A stretch of 64,000 bases of DNA from Climacium dendroides. Lineage: Eukaryota; Streptophyta; Bryopsida; Hypnales; Climaciaceae. The position numbers and the translations under genes are program-made. The notes below the pieces were generated by a model that ran no database searches, was not told where the DNA came from, and saw nothing but the letters and a program-made list of their open reading frames with translations. Below are positions 13,026 to 24,881 of this stretch, one piece after another. The first letter of the stretch is position 1; each line of letters opens with the position of its first letter. The stretch lies in assembly GCA_950106755.1 (NCBI GenBank), contig OX467084.1:36769213-36833212 (forward strand). Direction: 5' to 3'.

Positions 13026-14730
13026 CTAAAGTACTGCAACAATACAATTTCAATAAAAATACACTCTATTCATTAAAAGTATATTGTTGCAATATTGCAA
13101 TAATATGCTCTTAATACTCTAGTGTTCAATCATTGAATCAATGTTGCAACAATATTGTTGCAATGGAGGGTGACTTTTCTGATGTAATTTTTCAACATGC
13201 AATTCATCCATCCATTTTTCAAAAGATTTTAAATATTTAATGCCACACATGTGTACCTTTTTATTTTATTTCAAAGCATGACCATTCAAAAAAAATTCAA
13301 GCTTCAATAATTAAGTAGTATAAAAGAAGTTTAATATTATCAAGTTAATCGAATAAATATTTTTTTATTATAAATGGATGATTTTCATCCACTTTTATAT
13401 TCAACTTTATGTGAGATCAATAGCCAATCATCATTTAGTAATATTTAAATCATATTAATTTAAATTTTTTATTGATCATTAATCTCTCTAGATAAATTAA
13501 TTAGAGCTCTTTTCAATTTTGGGTGCATGCAACTTGATTTCCTCCTTAAAATTTTTTTTTGCTTTTATTCAAATTTCATAGATTCATTTGAAGTTTTTGA
13601 ATTCTAATTTCTACCCACCTAAAAACTTTGCAACATTCCTAAAGATAAGACAGGAGATTTCATTTTTGAAAAATAAATGTTAAGAAATTTTCATTAATAG
13701 ATATTAACTAATGAAGCACAATTTTATACAGAAGGATTTAGAAGTCTCAATACGTTATCATCAACTCAATCCTACAATGTTAGTTCTTCAAAAATAGACA
13801 AAGAAAGTGTAGAAATTAGAAACAAAATACTACAAGTGAGTAGGAATTTGCACTAGAAGTGAACCAGAAATCAAAAAAATATATATATACAAAAGAAATT
13901 CAAAACCAATTACTAGAGTTAGAATAAAAACAAGGACACTACAAATACACTTTAAAGTAGGGGAAAAATAGTAATAACACTTGTACTAGAATTTCAATAA
14001 TATATTGTATCAAAAATGCATTTACAATGAAGAATTTATGAAGTTTGATTATTCAATCATAACCTTTGTAGATTTGAATGAAATACAAAACCTTTTACCA
14101 TCATCACAATGAGAGCCCTAAATACAATACATTCAATATCAACCAATGAAGGTGATCTTACCCGATTGTTGTGCCCTTCAAAAAAAACATTGAATTTAAA
14201 AAAAAAATTCATGCAAGATAAAATTTGCAAGTTTGGAATTCATATTTGCAATTTGAGGCCCCACATTAGCTATGAGAGGTGTACAAGGTAAATTAATCAA
14301 GCACAAAATAGAAGGATTTTCTTTTACTTGCACCTCTAGAATGACTTGGAGGGGCCGAGCCAAGGGCTGAGTTCATGAAAAAACACGGCTACGAATTGTG
14401 CTCCATCGAACTCCATCCAACTCCATCCGAGGACGATGAGCAATTGCAGAAGACTCTTAATTATTACATACTTGTGCTTGTGAACGACAGGTATTATAAT
14501 AAAATGATGATAGTCTACTCCGGGCCAGGGTGAATTGACCCCCTCATTGCCCCTCCAGGGCAAACCCTGGAATTTTTTATTTTTTATTTTTTATTTTGTC
14601 TACTCAGGGAGTGAACACATCACACCTTGAACACATCACACCTCGATTAACACATCACACCTTGACGAGTCCTGGCAAACACTCGGAAACTACCCGTTAC
14701 CACCATTTACTGTATCATCTGTTGTACACA
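13026..14730. other. AT-rich intergenic sequence, no gene seen
   Basis: AT-rich sequence realigning to about 59653-61560. Near 14336-14560 there is a slightly GC-richer patch with open frames on both strands, but the corresponding patch in copy 2 (61187-61510) is in different frames, which argues against conserved coding. Confidence 0.5.
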
Positions 14731-14731
14731 G

Positions 14732-15290
14732 CCCACAATGCATCATTTTATTAAAAAAGATTAAAAGAGGGTTACTCCTTGTAGATACAACCTTTATTTC
14801 CCTGATGGCTTCACAGGATCATCTGCTGTACATCAAAAAAGAGGTTTTCTCGTTGCACTGTTCATAAAAAAGAGGTTTTCGCGTTGTGGAGATGACTTTA
14901 TTTTCCCTGATGGCTTCACAGGATCATCTGCTGTACGCAACCCACAATGCATCATTTTATTAAAAAAGATTAAAAGAGGGTTACTCCTTGTAGATACAAC
15001 CTTAATTTCCCTGATGGCTTCACAGGATCATCTGCTGTACATCAAAAAAGAGGTTTTCTCGTTGCACTGTTCATAAAAAAGAGGTTTTTGCGTTGTGGAG
15101 ATGACTTTATTTTCCCTGATGGCTTCACAGGATCATCTGCTGTACGCAACCCACAATGCATCATTTTATTAAAAAAGATTAAAAGAGGGTTACTCCTTGT
15201 AGATACAACCTTTATTTCCCTGATGGCTTCACAGGATCATCTGCTGTACATCAAAAAAGAGGTTTTCTCGTTGCACTGTTCATCAGAAAA
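14732..15290. repeat. 209-bp tandem repeat, nearly three units
   Basis: The landmark CCCACAATGCATC occurs at 14732, 14941 and 15150, a constant 209-bp period. Each unit contains two copies of TTCCCTGATGGCTTCACAGG, so the unit is itself an older internal duplication. Copy 2 holds only a degenerate single remnant near 61640-61740, so the expansion is specific to copy 1. The 115-aa open frame across it follows from the repeat and is not called a gene. Confidence 0.9.
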
Positions 15291-15512
15291 AAGGTCTTCT
15301 CATTGTAGAGACGACTTTATTTTGACCAAGTTACAAAAGAAAACTATCACATATAAACAAGCTAGGTCAGTAGTGATTTTATTGAAGCAACATGCTTCTA
15401 AGGTAGAGGTACCTAACTCACAATGGAAAACATAAGCATTTCACTGTATACAACATAGGAAATTTGTTGAGAAATTGAAATCAATGTGTGCATAAATAAG
15501 GATGAAGAAAAA

Positions 15513-15515
<3 letters not shown>

Positions 15516-15592
<77 letters not shown>
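15516..15592. repeat. (AT)n microsatellite
   Basis: Nearly pure AT dinucleotides with a few interruptions. The counterpart in copy 2 (61892-61972) is a mixed CATA/CA/AT array. Confidence 0.95.
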
Positions 15593-15593
<1 letters not shown>

Positions 15594-16147
15594 TATATAA
15601 ATGCAAATTTTTCACATGGACCTATTCTAGTCTCATACATGAGTGGATGAAACAATACGAGCAATAGATTTTTTTGGAATTGTTACCATTGTCCACAATT
15701 CTAATCCTATTAAATGTAAATTTTTAAAAATTCCAAAAAATTTCAATGGACCGTTGTAATGGGTGTCAAAATCAATTAGTTATTTTTGAAGAATATTTTG
15801 GAATTCATATACAAATGAAAGTTGTAGATTTTGAGTTTAAGATTCCATTTGTACAATGAAATTGACCAATGCTATCACCAATATTCTTTTATAAATTTTG
15901 AAAGGAAAATTTCAAAATTCCTTCAAAATTGGATTATAAGCAAAATACTATCATTTTTTGAGTACAATTTTGTTGAACTGGATTTGAAATGAGGTTTTCT
16001 TCTTGTGGTGATTTTTTGAAATTTTTGTATTCTTTGAATTTATGACCTCATTTTTGTAAATCCAATCTTGAATTAGAGTCAATGCAATTTTATTAGGCTT
16101 AGTCAACCACTTGACATACTTCCACATTTGTAATTTTAGAAAAATAC

Positions 16148-16934
16148 TAGCGGTTGGTGCTTGCTATGCTAAGCATTCACCATTAGAATTTCATAAGAAT
16201 TTTTATGTATTAAATAGAATGCAAAGGAAAAATTTCAAAAAATCTTCAAATGAAAATTACTAAAATCTTCATATAATTTTTTTTATAAATAAGCATATAT
16301 TGAAATAAACAATAGAAATTTAATGAATGATGAATGAAATACATGCAATGATGAATACGGTAAAAGATATACATACATTAGAATGCATTAGAAATTTGAC
16401 TCAATTGTTACAAACAATGGCAACCCAAATAGAAGAATTTAAAGGAAAAACTTGTAAATCTAAAAAGCTTCATGAACAATTTAATTGTTGTGAAATCCAA
16501 AATTGGTTCAATCTAATAAATTTCTCAAATCATTTGTTAGTAGTAATGGAAAATTAAAATTAGAAGCTCAAAGCTCACAAAAGCACAAATTATAGAAATG
16601 CAAAAAAAATATAAAGCCAAGAAAAGCAATGGAATTGCTACCTTTATAAAAAGTGATATTATGAAGATGATTGTGAACTGCTACTCTATTTCAGTAATAT
16701 CACATTGTGTGAAAATATGATTTCTATGTATGCATGATTGGAAATATTTTTATAAAATAATTAAAATAATTATTTTAAAGACTTATCAAAATCATTACCA
16801 TGCATTCTATTCAAATATATCAAATTTTTACTAATATGTGATACAATGAATGCGTAGCATAGCAAGCACAAGCCCCTAGTATTAATGGTAGCATTTGTGA
16901 TATTACAGAGGGACTTATGATTTTAGTAGTATGA
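16148..16934 (-). mobile_element. Non-autonomous Helitron, 787 bp
   Basis: Read on the minus strand it begins TCATACTACTAAAATC and ends ...CCAACCGCTAG, the TC...CTRR pattern of Helitrons. It lies between A and T with no target duplication. Near the 3' end, AGC-rich inverted sequence can form a small hairpin. Copy 2 has an empty site near 62520, with one base of difference. It is related to the tandem pair at 33398-34820 and has no Rep/helicase coding capacity. Confidence 0.75.
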
Positions 16935-16988
16935 TGTACTCTACTAACACCAAATTCAACTATTAGATAGGACAACATTAGATAGGAC

Positions 16989-17470
16989 AAATTAACCCCT
17001 AAAGGACCAAATGGTGTTTTTTGGCAACATAACGATTTTGGGCAGCTCACTATGAATGAAGTTTTTTTTCTTTCCAATTTTCACACAACATGTGCCCAAG
17101 GAGTAGCTTTAAGGCCCAACAATTTTCATAACTTTTGACTATATGGTCTAAAAGTTATTGTATGATATTTCATTTTCTGCATTCAACGAGCAACCTAGGC
17201 AACAAAAGAAACTTCTTTAAAAATCATTTTTTTAAGAAAAAGAATTTTGAAATTGGTTCTTTAGATTTATACATACTTGGAAAGTTTAAAGCATTCCATT
17301 ATGATTAATGAGATGAAAGTTATGAAGAGTTTTAGTTTGTGGGCAGTTATAGATTTTCTATTCTTAAATAAACTTTGAAGTCCTTTATCTTACTCTGTTT
17401 TAAATATTTTTGAAAGGAAAAAAATTAGGTGTAGATTGTTTATTACAACATTACAACCATTGGGATTGGT
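16989..17470. repeat. Dispersed ~480-bp repeat, member 2
   Basis: Related in direct orientation to 3883-4360. It lies inside a block of about 935 bp (16990-17925) that is absent from copy 2 between about 62566 and 62570. That block may be a separate insertion or a deletion in copy 2. Confidence 0.5.
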
Positions 17471-18421
17471 TCTTTTCAATTTCATAAATTAATTGTTAAT
17501 AATTTAGTGTTTTGAATCATTCTCTACTTCTTCCTACTTATTATTTTTTCCCTATATGTTGTGCAATTCCAAATGGTCTGAAAATTTTCAAGCATGTAGC
17601 CAACTTGCCTTGAAGAACAAATCCAAAGAGTAACCACCATTTTGAACATTTTTTCATAAAAATGTGACCTTGTGAAGTGCAACTGTCCGATTTTTCATAG
17701 GGACAAAAGAAAGGTCTTTGTCACTTCAAACGCTAATACCTTGCAATCTATGTGGCGGAAATTTCTGAAATTTTTATGACTTCTTCACAAACCATCATAC
17801 TACAAGATCCTACGGTTACATGTGTCCAAAAACAATTTTTTCCTAAAATTTTGTACAAATACTCAAAAAGGCAATTTTAGAGCGTTTTTGGTGAAAACAT
17901 AGTCAAAAACCTTCATGGGTTTAGAAGACTTTCATCCAATGTATTAGTAGTTAGTCTAGAAATTGAACGTCAGAGTGCTTGCAAGTTAACCACAAATTTG
18001 CAACAAATTTCAACACCCCACACTACATCCTCAAGTGTGTGGTTGGGTGCAAACAATGTAGATACAACAGGTTTTACATTATGCACAATTCCAAGGAATT
18101 GCTGGATGAGTACTACATGTACAAAGTTTCATTGAGGCAGATGCAAAGGTGTGTGTCAATACATGAATTGCAGACCTTCACGCACCCAGACAAGAGAAAA
18201 CATCCCTAAAGCACACAAAGAGACGGGCGACTGAGGAACCCTTGTTTTCACTACTTCCACTGCTGGTGCACTCTGCCATACATTGTTAACACAGAGACGC
18301 AGCAACCAGTTTACAACCAGTCTTCTTCTTTGTCACTGTGACTGAAAACTAAGCCCTAACCAAGGTTGTGAACTGTCTCAGAACAAGCAAAGAGTTTTCA
18401 ATCCCCAAACTAGTTGCTATA

Positions 18422-18681
18422 AGGTAGGTACACCAAAAAACCACTGAGCCTATTTTCTATTATTAGACTGGTCAAGTTTTCATATGTTCTTGTTGGCAAG
18501 TGAAAGGAGGTTCCAATGCACCAGAGAACGTGGCATTTGGATACTGTATGCAAAAGTGATTAAGGAACAAAGTTTGGTTCTGAAAGTGTTTCTTCCACAT
18601 AGGTACAGAACTGATTTTGGAGATGTACATGCAGTATAGATGGCTGTTTAGGGTCAGTGGCACATTTGGGTGTACCTACCT
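18422..18681. mobile_element. 260-bp TA-flanked MITE
   Basis: Termini are AGGTAGGTACACC and its reverse complement, with imperfect inverted similarity for about 30 bp (a CCACTGASCCTA block follows on both sides). TA is duplicated (18420-18421 and 18682-18683). Copy 2 has the exact empty site GCTATAGTGC near 63208. TA duplication suggests a Tc1/mariner-type or PIF-like mobiliser, but no transposase is present. Confidence 0.8.
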
Positions 18682-18683
18682 TA

Positions 18684-21610
18684 GTGCTATGGAGTCGATC
18701 CAAGATTGAATAGTTATAAACAAAAAGTACGAAGACTTATTATTTCCGACCTGCCCTTGTGGAAGGTCGACGCTAGCCTGTGTCCGACACTCAACTCCCG
18801 CTTGCTCCACACCCTAAATGAAACCCTAAATGCCCGCGGCACCAAATTTTGGTGTTGACAATACTTTGAAGTTAAATAAAACCTAAACAAGTTGCTATTT
18901 TTGATAGTTTATATTCTTGAAAAAAAATCTTTTTGAAGTCTAGTTTTAGCATAAAATATGCGATTATAAAAATGATTGATTATGATTTTTCTATTCAAAA
19001 TTTTGTGCAAGAGGGGCTTTTGCAATCTTGACTTTCTATAGTGCTGAGGGCTCTTGGAAATGAGCCTCAAATACCAAATCTTCGAGAAAAAATCACATTA
19101 GAAATTCATTTTAAAAATTGGTAGAGTAGATTTTGAGAAGTCATAAATTGAGTGGGGTTATGCATGTTAGGTCCTTTGACCTTATATTTTTTTGTGGCCA
19201 ACTTTTTAGATTTGACATGTGAAAAGAAGATTGAAAGACTTCAAATCACTTTTGCAATTTTAACACCCTCATGATCAAACATTATAATCTTTCAATCCGT
19301 GAGTGATATTGTTTTTCTTTTCTTTTCCTATGTGATCTTTAACATGTCTAGTTTGAATTTGGAAGGTTACAATTTTTAGAAAAATTATACAACTTATCAA
19401 AATGTTGTTTTTTAGTTCAATTTAGAGGAAATTCCTAGAAGCTCAAAAGGGAAGGTCTTCTATGGTACTTTGATTTCCAATGAGTGCTTTAGGATTTTTA
19501 AAACCAACTATTCACACAATGCCAAAAGCATTGATTTTCATAGTCACAAGCTCGCCTTTTAAGGGTTAATAGTCAAAACGTTGAAATACTCTTTTTCTGG
19601 GACATTTAGAATTGAAGGTAAAATAGGAATATTTCAATATTTTGATTTTTAATAAATCAACAATAGAAAATTTTTAAAAATAAAAATTGGCCATTTGTGA
19701 GAACTTGATGGTGATGAAATTTCACCAAAACAATGAACTTAAACCATCCCCAATGTTCAGAAATGTGTGTGTGATGGAGCCCCTTTTGGGCCTATTTGCA
19801 CAAAAATTCTCTTTACATGGAACATGCCCCACTAGTGTGAGAATTTTAACTCTAGTATATTAAATTTGGATATTCTCCAAAAACAAAAACATCCCTTGAA
19901 AGTATGACAAATTAGAAAAATTGAATTTTAAATATAAAATGATTTTTTAATTTTTTTGAAAAATAAGGAAAACAATCAAAATCAAAATGTCTAGAAATAA
20001 ATTTTTAATTTTTGGCATTGGATTTTTAATTCAAAAGTTATAGCTTGGACAAAAACTAGTTTGGCAAATTGCTACTGAAAACATTTTGTCTATCTTGCAA
20101 TCACCCATTTAAGCTAAGTTTTGGTTTATTCAAAAATTGTGTCAATGCTATACAAATGGAGTCAATACTAGTGTAGCTGTTTTTTATCTTAGATTTTTTG
20201 TTGCGATTTGTTTTTTTACTATACCAAAAAACAATTGATATCTTGGTCAAGCTCGATTGTACTTTACAAAATATTTATTTTTGATATTTTAACTAAATTG
20301 AAAAAATAAAACTTCACTTATTCAAATTCTATTAAATATACATTTTAATAAAGTTTCCAAAAATACATTGGATTATTGTAATTAAGGTATGAGGTGTTAA
20401 AATCCATATTACACAATATTGGACCCTTATCAATTGTATTTCTTCATTAAAATTTCTTTTTCAATTTAAATTAGAATATAATGATCACAACATAATGTGC
20501 ATTTTAAAAAACAGGTCATTGTCTCCATTGATTTAGGAGTTAAAAATAAAACAATTATTATAATTTTATAATTCCGTTTATCATTTTTGGAGTCTACTTG
20601 TTGTTGTTTTTACACTTCAATATTATTGAATTTTTTTCCTTATATTTTTAGCAATTTTGTTTCACTATATGTTATGAAAGGAATGATAATTTTTCTCTAG
20701 TCTAATAGAGATTATTTACATTGCTAGACAACAAGCTTTACAGGAAGATACTTCAAGTACATTTGAGGCCGCATGAGCAACCATGAAGTATTTGTAGAAT
20801 CTAAGTATTATTTTTTCATAAAGTAATTAAATTATATAGTATTCTAATATCTACCCTTAAAGTATGCACTTGTAGTTATTCTAATTCATCATTTATTCAT
20901 TTTTGTATTCATGGTATATTAGATATAATTTATTTTTTTCCCACATCAACCTTTGTATTGGGCACTAACATTGTAAGAGAAATAAAAATGCAAGAACACA
21001 ATCAAAATTCTTTTTTCTATACACTAAGTGCAAACCAAAAACCCTCAAGAATAACATAACACATTCACAAAGGTGTACAAATTCAAATGAAAAGATAAAG
21101 ACACAATATAAAAGACTTCCCAAATTCTTTAAATACAACATCAACTTCAAACAATCATGTCGTCTTCTAGGGTCCAACAATGCAAGCTATACATAGAATT
21201 GAAAGGATAAATTATAACCCAAGTCTTCAAGTTTGAGCTCACATTCACAAATTTGATACATATTTTGACCTATATTTTTTGTATTTCTAATTCTTTAATT
21301 TTGTCTTTTAATTTTTCCATCATTAGCACTGAAAAAATCCATACTTTAGTTATCCATTTCTTCTTAATTCTATTATTATAGCCATATTATAAAGTAATAA
21401 GGTTTTAGTTTTTCAGATCCAATTAATTACCAATATCCCATGTTTTTTGTCCTATAGTTTTCTAAAATTCAATCAAGTGTTCTTCATATATAAGACAACA
21501 AATATTCTTTTGTAAGAAAATAATATATAAGATCAAATATCAAAACCATTTTCTTTATATTGAAAAATGGATTATTTCATCCATTTTCTTGTATGCAATT
21601 TTGTATATAG
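18684..21610. other. AT-rich intergenic sequence, no gene seen
   Basis: Uniformly AT-rich with no supported splice chain or long open frame. The part up to 19478 realigns to the right end of the window. Confidence 0.55.
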
Positions 21611-21931
21611 ATGGGGAATTTCATTAAGATGGTGATTATTCTGTGACTTTGGCATTCTCACAGTCTAGACCGAGCTATCTGAACTCTACTAGCGTCCTAG
21701 ATTTTTGAAATCTATACTATTATTAGATATCTAAAATCTAGGAAATATGTAAAAATTTTAAACCAATTGATCTAAATTCTACATCTTTCATAGATTTAAT
21801 ACATCTAATAGTGGTATAGAGTCCACAAATCTAGGACACTAATAGATTTTAGATCGCCCGGTCTAAACTGTGGGAACGGCACATTGTGAAAATGGCACAT
21901 GGAATATCGCCATTTTAATGAAATTCCCCAT
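21611..21931. mobile_element. 321-bp MITE of the giant-element family
   Basis: Ends are ATGGGGAATTTCATTAAGAT and the reverse complement of ATGGGGAATTTCATTAAAAT, again matching the 25 kb element's termini. Flanks are ATAG on the left and ATGG on the right, a 4-bp duplication with one mismatch. Length and internal inverted repeats parallel 12700-13021. Confidence 0.7.
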
Positions 21932-22288
21932 ATGGCCATTGTACATCATTGACTATTATATGTAGTGTACTCTACATAGCTCTTTCGGATTTTTGGTCAT
22001 AAAATTTAATTTTTGTCTTTAAAATATTACATAAATACTCAAAATTGTTAAATTGAAGCCATGTGTAAGCTCATTGGAGACAAAAGATGACTTACAATGG
22101 TCAAAGACTTGAAAAAAAAATGGTTTTCATCCAAGTTTTTAGTATACAACCTTATATTTGGTCCATAGTCATGAATGGTAAATATTAGATTTATATTTTT
22201 TTAGGCTATTAAAAATAATTTTTTATATTAAAAAATAGTGTATCCTAGTTCTTTTGGCTTTAGGGTTATAGAAATTGATTTTGACCAT

Positions 22289-22375
<87 letters not shown>
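22289..22375. repeat. (TA)n microsatellite near the duplication junction
   Basis: A long TA dinucleotide run about 85 bp before the point where copy 2 begins (22462). Confidence 0.95.
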
Positions 22376-22379
<4 letters not shown>

Positions 22380-23253
22380 AAAATTAATTAAATGAAACTT
22401 TCTAAGCCTACTATATTTCTACCTAGCTAGAAAACTTTACAAATCTCTTAAAAGGAGAGGATTATATTGAAATTGTAATTACAATTACATTTCTAAATAT
22501 ACATTGGTACAATATTTTATTTTTTACTATATAATATTTAGTGATGTTGAAATTTTGAGATTCTTAAAGCAAATTTTAATATTAGACTTGAATTTCCCTT
22601 AGTTTTTCTTCAAAAATTCAAGATCATTTCAAATCTTTACAAGAAAATGTAAAAATTATAACTTAAGTTATTGAAGACATGCAATTTCATTTTTGAAAAG
22701 AAAGCCCATTTATATATAGAGAGTGACAAATGATTGAATCATAGATAGTAAAAGATTCTAAAAGAGTGGCTTGTCTTTACATGGTTATTTCTTTTAGGAA
22801 GGAGGTGCTAAACCAAGTTATGATCTAAAAGCTTCATTTAATAAATAAACTAGTAACACATTGGACTCTTTCAATGTACCTATAGTGAACATTTCACAAT
22901 GAGGACTAACACTTTCATACTCATAATTATGCTATTCCAACTCTAAAAATTCATAACAAATCCCACACTTATCCAAAATGTATATCTAAAAGTGAACTAT
23001 GCTTGACTTCCATTTATCTTTCAAGGAAAATTCACACTGAAAAATATTTGGAGATGTTACATAAAACTCATTTGAAATCAGCAACAACGTCATCTGAGAA
23101 GAAAGATGAAGTGCGTCATATCATGCTGAGCAACGGAAGTACGGAACAGCATGGCCATGGCAGCATCGACAACAGGCGCTTCATTCATCAGCCTGCAAAG
23201 ACGTCGGCGACGTGACTTAGCCTTTCACATCGTCGTCAACAAATCTTCAGAAA

Positions 23254-23816
23254 TCAGCTCCAATAGTAGAATTTCATCATCCTAGCCACGCAAATTGACA
23301 AGACAGAGAAGGGGATGGAACATTGGTCACACAGCTGACATTCCTGACTAGCTATGAACTTACTTTTGTTTGCTGAGGGACGCCCACTTCAGCAGACACA
23401 ATGGCTCCTCTTGTTGCACTTTCGCTGACTTGGGCTCTGGGGCCTGCAACCCATGTCCAAACACCATAAATGAATACATCCAATGGCGATTTAAACCGGT
23501 CGACGTAGTCTAACCTAGTTTCTTGAATTAATGCCACATAACTAGTGCTGTCATTCTAACTTAGTCGTATGAAATTCAGACCAGAAACTGTGGTAAGGGT
23601 GATATGAGTCTAGAACGGAAGTATAATTGAATGTCCCGAATTCTGAATCCATTTACGAGTGGAGGATGTTCAAACTAAGCTCACGAGTTCAACCACCAAA
23701 TCCTTCTTCAAAACAAAAGAAATGAAAGCAGCAGAACGCAAAGAGGTGAAGTTGACAGTGTTCACCGCCATTTTCCGTTGCCATTTCCAAATCAGGGTGA
23801 GCTACGGACTCTGCAC
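23254..23816 (-). pseudogene. Locus I, copy 2: 3' part (exons 3-5), cut off from exons 1-2
   Basis: Exon 3 (23816-23760), exon 4 (23443-23364) and exon 5 (23343-23254) align to copy 1 of locus I on the minus strand. Two lesions separate it from a working gene. The 25 kb element sits in intron 2 between these exons and exons 1-2 (49489-49928). The exon 3 donor is also lost, because copy 1 reads GAA-TGTGAGATTG-CACTGTC where copy 2 reads GAA-CACTGTC, a 10-bp difference. Exons 4 and 5 keep their acceptors and frame. Confidence 0.65.
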
Positions 23817-24086
23817 CTGTGCATCAAGAACTGAAGAATTGAAGTGAAGTGATTCATCCGCCAGATAAAGTGACAAGGAAAACAGCAGAAACACGTACCA
23901 GACGACTACCAGACGTTCAACACACAAGCATTCTCCTCTTTTTTTATCTCCCCTGTTTAACGAGGAGGTCGCACTTGAAGAGTTGTCAAATTTTCAGAGT
24001 CCACGGGAAAGAAGCACTGGTGTAAAATATATTCTCATACCTTGACATTGGGCGGAGCACAGAGACATCAAATCACCAGTATACAT

Positions 24087-24090
24087 ATAG
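24087..24090. repeat. Left target-site duplication (ATAG)
   Basis: ATAG directly precedes the left terminus and is repeated directly after the right terminus at 49359-49362. Copy 1 has a single uninterrupted site near 1566-1571. Confidence 0.8.
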
Positions 24091-24123
24091 ATGGGCAATT
24101 TCGTTAAAATGGCGGTATTCCAT
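24091..24123 (+). repeat. Left terminal inverted repeat of the giant element
   Basis: Begins ATGGGCAATTTCGTTAAAAT and matches the reverse complement of 49326-49358 at 31 of 33 positions; the first 24 are identical. Confidence 0.9.
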
Positions 24124-24164
24124 GTGCCATTTTGACATGAGAACCGTTGAGGTGATTTTGCTTT

Positions 24165-24213
24165 GTCGGCAATTTCGTTAAAATGGCGGTACTCCATGTC
24201 CCATGTTGACATG
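24165..24213 (+). repeat. Subterminal direct copy of the left terminus
   Basis: GGCAATTTCGTTAAAATGGC recurs about 73 bp inside the first copy (24094) and extends through CATGTTGACATGAG, matching 24094-24140 with few changes. Repeated subterminal motifs are common transposase-binding sites; that role here is inferred. Confidence 0.75.
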
Positions 24214-24289
24214 AGCGACCATTAACTTGCCTTTGTATTGTACTATGTACTAGTCGTTGGGCGTAGCGCTAGTGAGTGGCAAATGGGCC

Positions 24290-24881
24290 CCTTGCATACG
24301 AGTGCAAATCCTTAGGATTTCTATACAGGACTTGTGCGAAAGACAATGACTATAGATGTTGTTAGTGAAAGTCTTGGTAGACTAATAGGTAGAACATGGA
24401 AATCTTGTCATGGAGTTGTTGGTGCTCAACATGGGGGTCATTGCCCATTGAAGTGGGGGGGGGGGAAATATTTGTGTTCATCATCATGATGGGCACAAGT
24501 TTGGGAACTTGTTTAGGTTTGCATCGTTCATGAGTGCGTGGTCAGTGAAGTTGGTATCTAAAATACGTCTTGTTGGAATAGTCGTCTCCCAGGACTGGTA
24601 TCTAAAATACGTCTTGTTGGAATGGATGCAAAACAGAAGGGCAAAAACTTGTATTTCAGATTGAACAAAATGGAGGTTGCATACAAAGATCGAGGACCAG
24701 GCAACCTATGATGCCTACAGTCTATTCAAAATTGTACAATCCGTTGCAATGTCATCGGACGAGGAAAACTATCACTACCTGTTGCATAATTAATATGTGA
24801 AGGTCCACCTTCTACAATACAAAGGGGCATCGCAAGCATGAAATATGACTGTTGGAATAGTCGTCTCCCAGGACTTCATAT
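24290..24881. other. Non-coding sequence between the left terminus and the DUF7869-type gene
   Basis: It holds a G homopolymer near 24458-24470 and a short direct duplication (GGTATCTAAAATACGTCTTG at about 24552 and 24598). The motif TGTTGGAATAGTCGTCTCCC occurs at about 24572 and 24852. This is the probable 3' untranslated side of the minus-strand gene. No other gene seen. Confidence 0.5.

Larger units (their letters stand above)
1..22461. repeat. Copy 1 of a ~22.5 kb direct duplication
   Basis: Bases 1-1569 realign to 22462-24090 and 1570-19478 realign to 49363-64000 in the same orientation, so the window carries two head-to-tail copies of one unit. Copy 1 is uninterrupted across 1560-1575, where copy 2 carries the giant element. 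It contains locus I (783-2137) and locus II (7007-9207) of a paralogous gene pair. Copy-1-specific differences are a CACTA MITE (4409-4622), a minisatellite with extra sequence near 10031-10985, a 209-bp triplication (14732-15290), a Helitron (16148-16934), a further ~935 bp (about 16990-17925) and a TA-flanked MITE (18422-18681). The last ~3 kb (19479-22461) has no partner in the window because copy 2 runs off its end. Confidence 0.9.

Noticed and set aside
15088..15435. 115-aa plus-strand frame
   Set aside because: It is built on the copy-1-specific 209-bp tandem repeat and absent from copy 2.
16148..16934. Inverted-repeat MITE (its ends show TGCTTGCTATGCTACGC in both orientations)
   Set aside because: The empty site in copy 2 and the neighbouring tandem pair put the boundary ~65 bp beyond one arm, with Helitron TC/CTAG ends and no target duplication.
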